A DNA stretch of 13,965 bases from an uncultured Peptococcaceae bacterium (lineage in GTDB: Bacteria; Bacillota; Dehalobacteriia; UBA4068): assembly GCA_947307285.1 (NCBI GenBank), contig CAMZIS010000012.1, forward strand, positions 1 through 13,965. The letters are read 5' to 3'. Position 1 is the first letter of the stretch. Every line of letters starts with the position of its first letter. The notes below the pieces were generated by a model. That model worked only from the letters and a program-made list of their open reading frames with translations. It ran no database searches and was not told where the DNA came from. The position numbers and the translations under genes are program-made. Shown here one piece after another: positions 13,896 to 13,965 of the stretch.

Positions 13896-13965
13896 CTACT
13901 CTGCGCTCTCTTCAGTCTGCTCAGGTGCGGGCAGCACGGAGGTGCAGTGCGGGCAGCGGGTAGCG
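13896..13965 (-). CDS. C-terminal end of an unidentified protein with a CxxC motif (partial)
   Basis: Minus strand, 22 residues then TAG (13898-13896): ATRCPHCTSVLPAPEQTEESAE. The C-P-x-C pair looks like half of a zinc ribbon, followed by an acidic, probably disordered tail, a common ending for small zinc-ribbon proteins. The rest lies beyond the window, so the family cannot be named. Coding is inferred from the motif and from the fact that the promoter of the next gene begins only after this stop. Confidence 0.5.
   Translation of the reverse strand, partial: ATRCPHCTSVLPAPEQTEESAE

Noticed and set aside
13739..13963. Open frame of 74 codons on the plus strand near the right end
   Set aside because: It overlaps the start of the leftward small gene and its strong promoter, and has no ribosome binding site.
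1..13965. CRISPR arrays, insertion sequences, tRNA or rRNA genes, integration sites
   Set aside because: No regularly spaced direct repeats, transposase motifs, terminal inverted repeats or tRNA cloverleaf were seen. The gene content is ordinary chromosomal housekeeping and sporulation.

Overview
The window looks like a chromosomal segment of an endospore-forming member of the Bacillota (Firmicutes). It carries spoIIE, a complete cotJABC spore-coat operon, a cysteine-rich coat-like gene, and the tilS/ftsH neighbourhood that follows spoIIE in Bacillus and relatives. Base composition is around 50% G+C by eye. The lineage cannot be fixed from this window; a clostridial or Negativicutes-like anaerobe is possible but that is inference.

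Layout. Positions 1-4400 read leftward: spoIIE, a rho-independent terminator, tilS, and the start of ftsH (cut by the window edge). The hpt gene that often lies between tilS and ftsH is absent. The spoIIE control region (about 4440-4520) has a TATAAT -10 and two Spo0A-box-like sites. These lie inside the longest possible reading frame, so the true spoIIE start is downstream, near 4396. Divergently, 4619-5383 encodes a secreted CAP-domain protein that ends in a clear terminator. Rightward cotJA-cotJB-cotJC (5490-6534) follows and converges through a bidirectional terminator on the leftward gyrB-gyrA pair (6612-11086), which is transcribed from a good sigma-A promoter at 11125-11153.

Right of gyrB the strand changes again. 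Two tightly linked genes (11257-12720) encode a CxxCxxCC metal-binding protein of the YkgJ type and a protein that may be related to zinc-dependent phospholipase C. They are followed by a 243-residue protein with 29 cysteines (12786-13517) that looks like a spore coat or exosporium component. A bidirectional terminator separates it from a leftward 65-67-residue cysteine-containing protein with its own strong promoter (13797-13594), and the window ends in the C-terminal tail of another leftward gene.

How it fits together. Housekeeping genes (gyrBA, tilS, ftsH) alternate with sporulation genes. The most interesting unexplained structure is regulatory. An identical 13-base element lies about 40 bases upstream of both cotJA and the cysteine-rich gene, at a position and with a form that fit a mother-cell (sigma-K-like) promoter. 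Upstream of the cysteine-rich gene this promoter sits between the arms of a perfect 9-base inverted repeat whose right arm contains the ribosome binding site. Readthrough mRNA from the upstream operon could therefore hide the ribosome binding site, while the sporulation transcript, lacking the left arm, would not.
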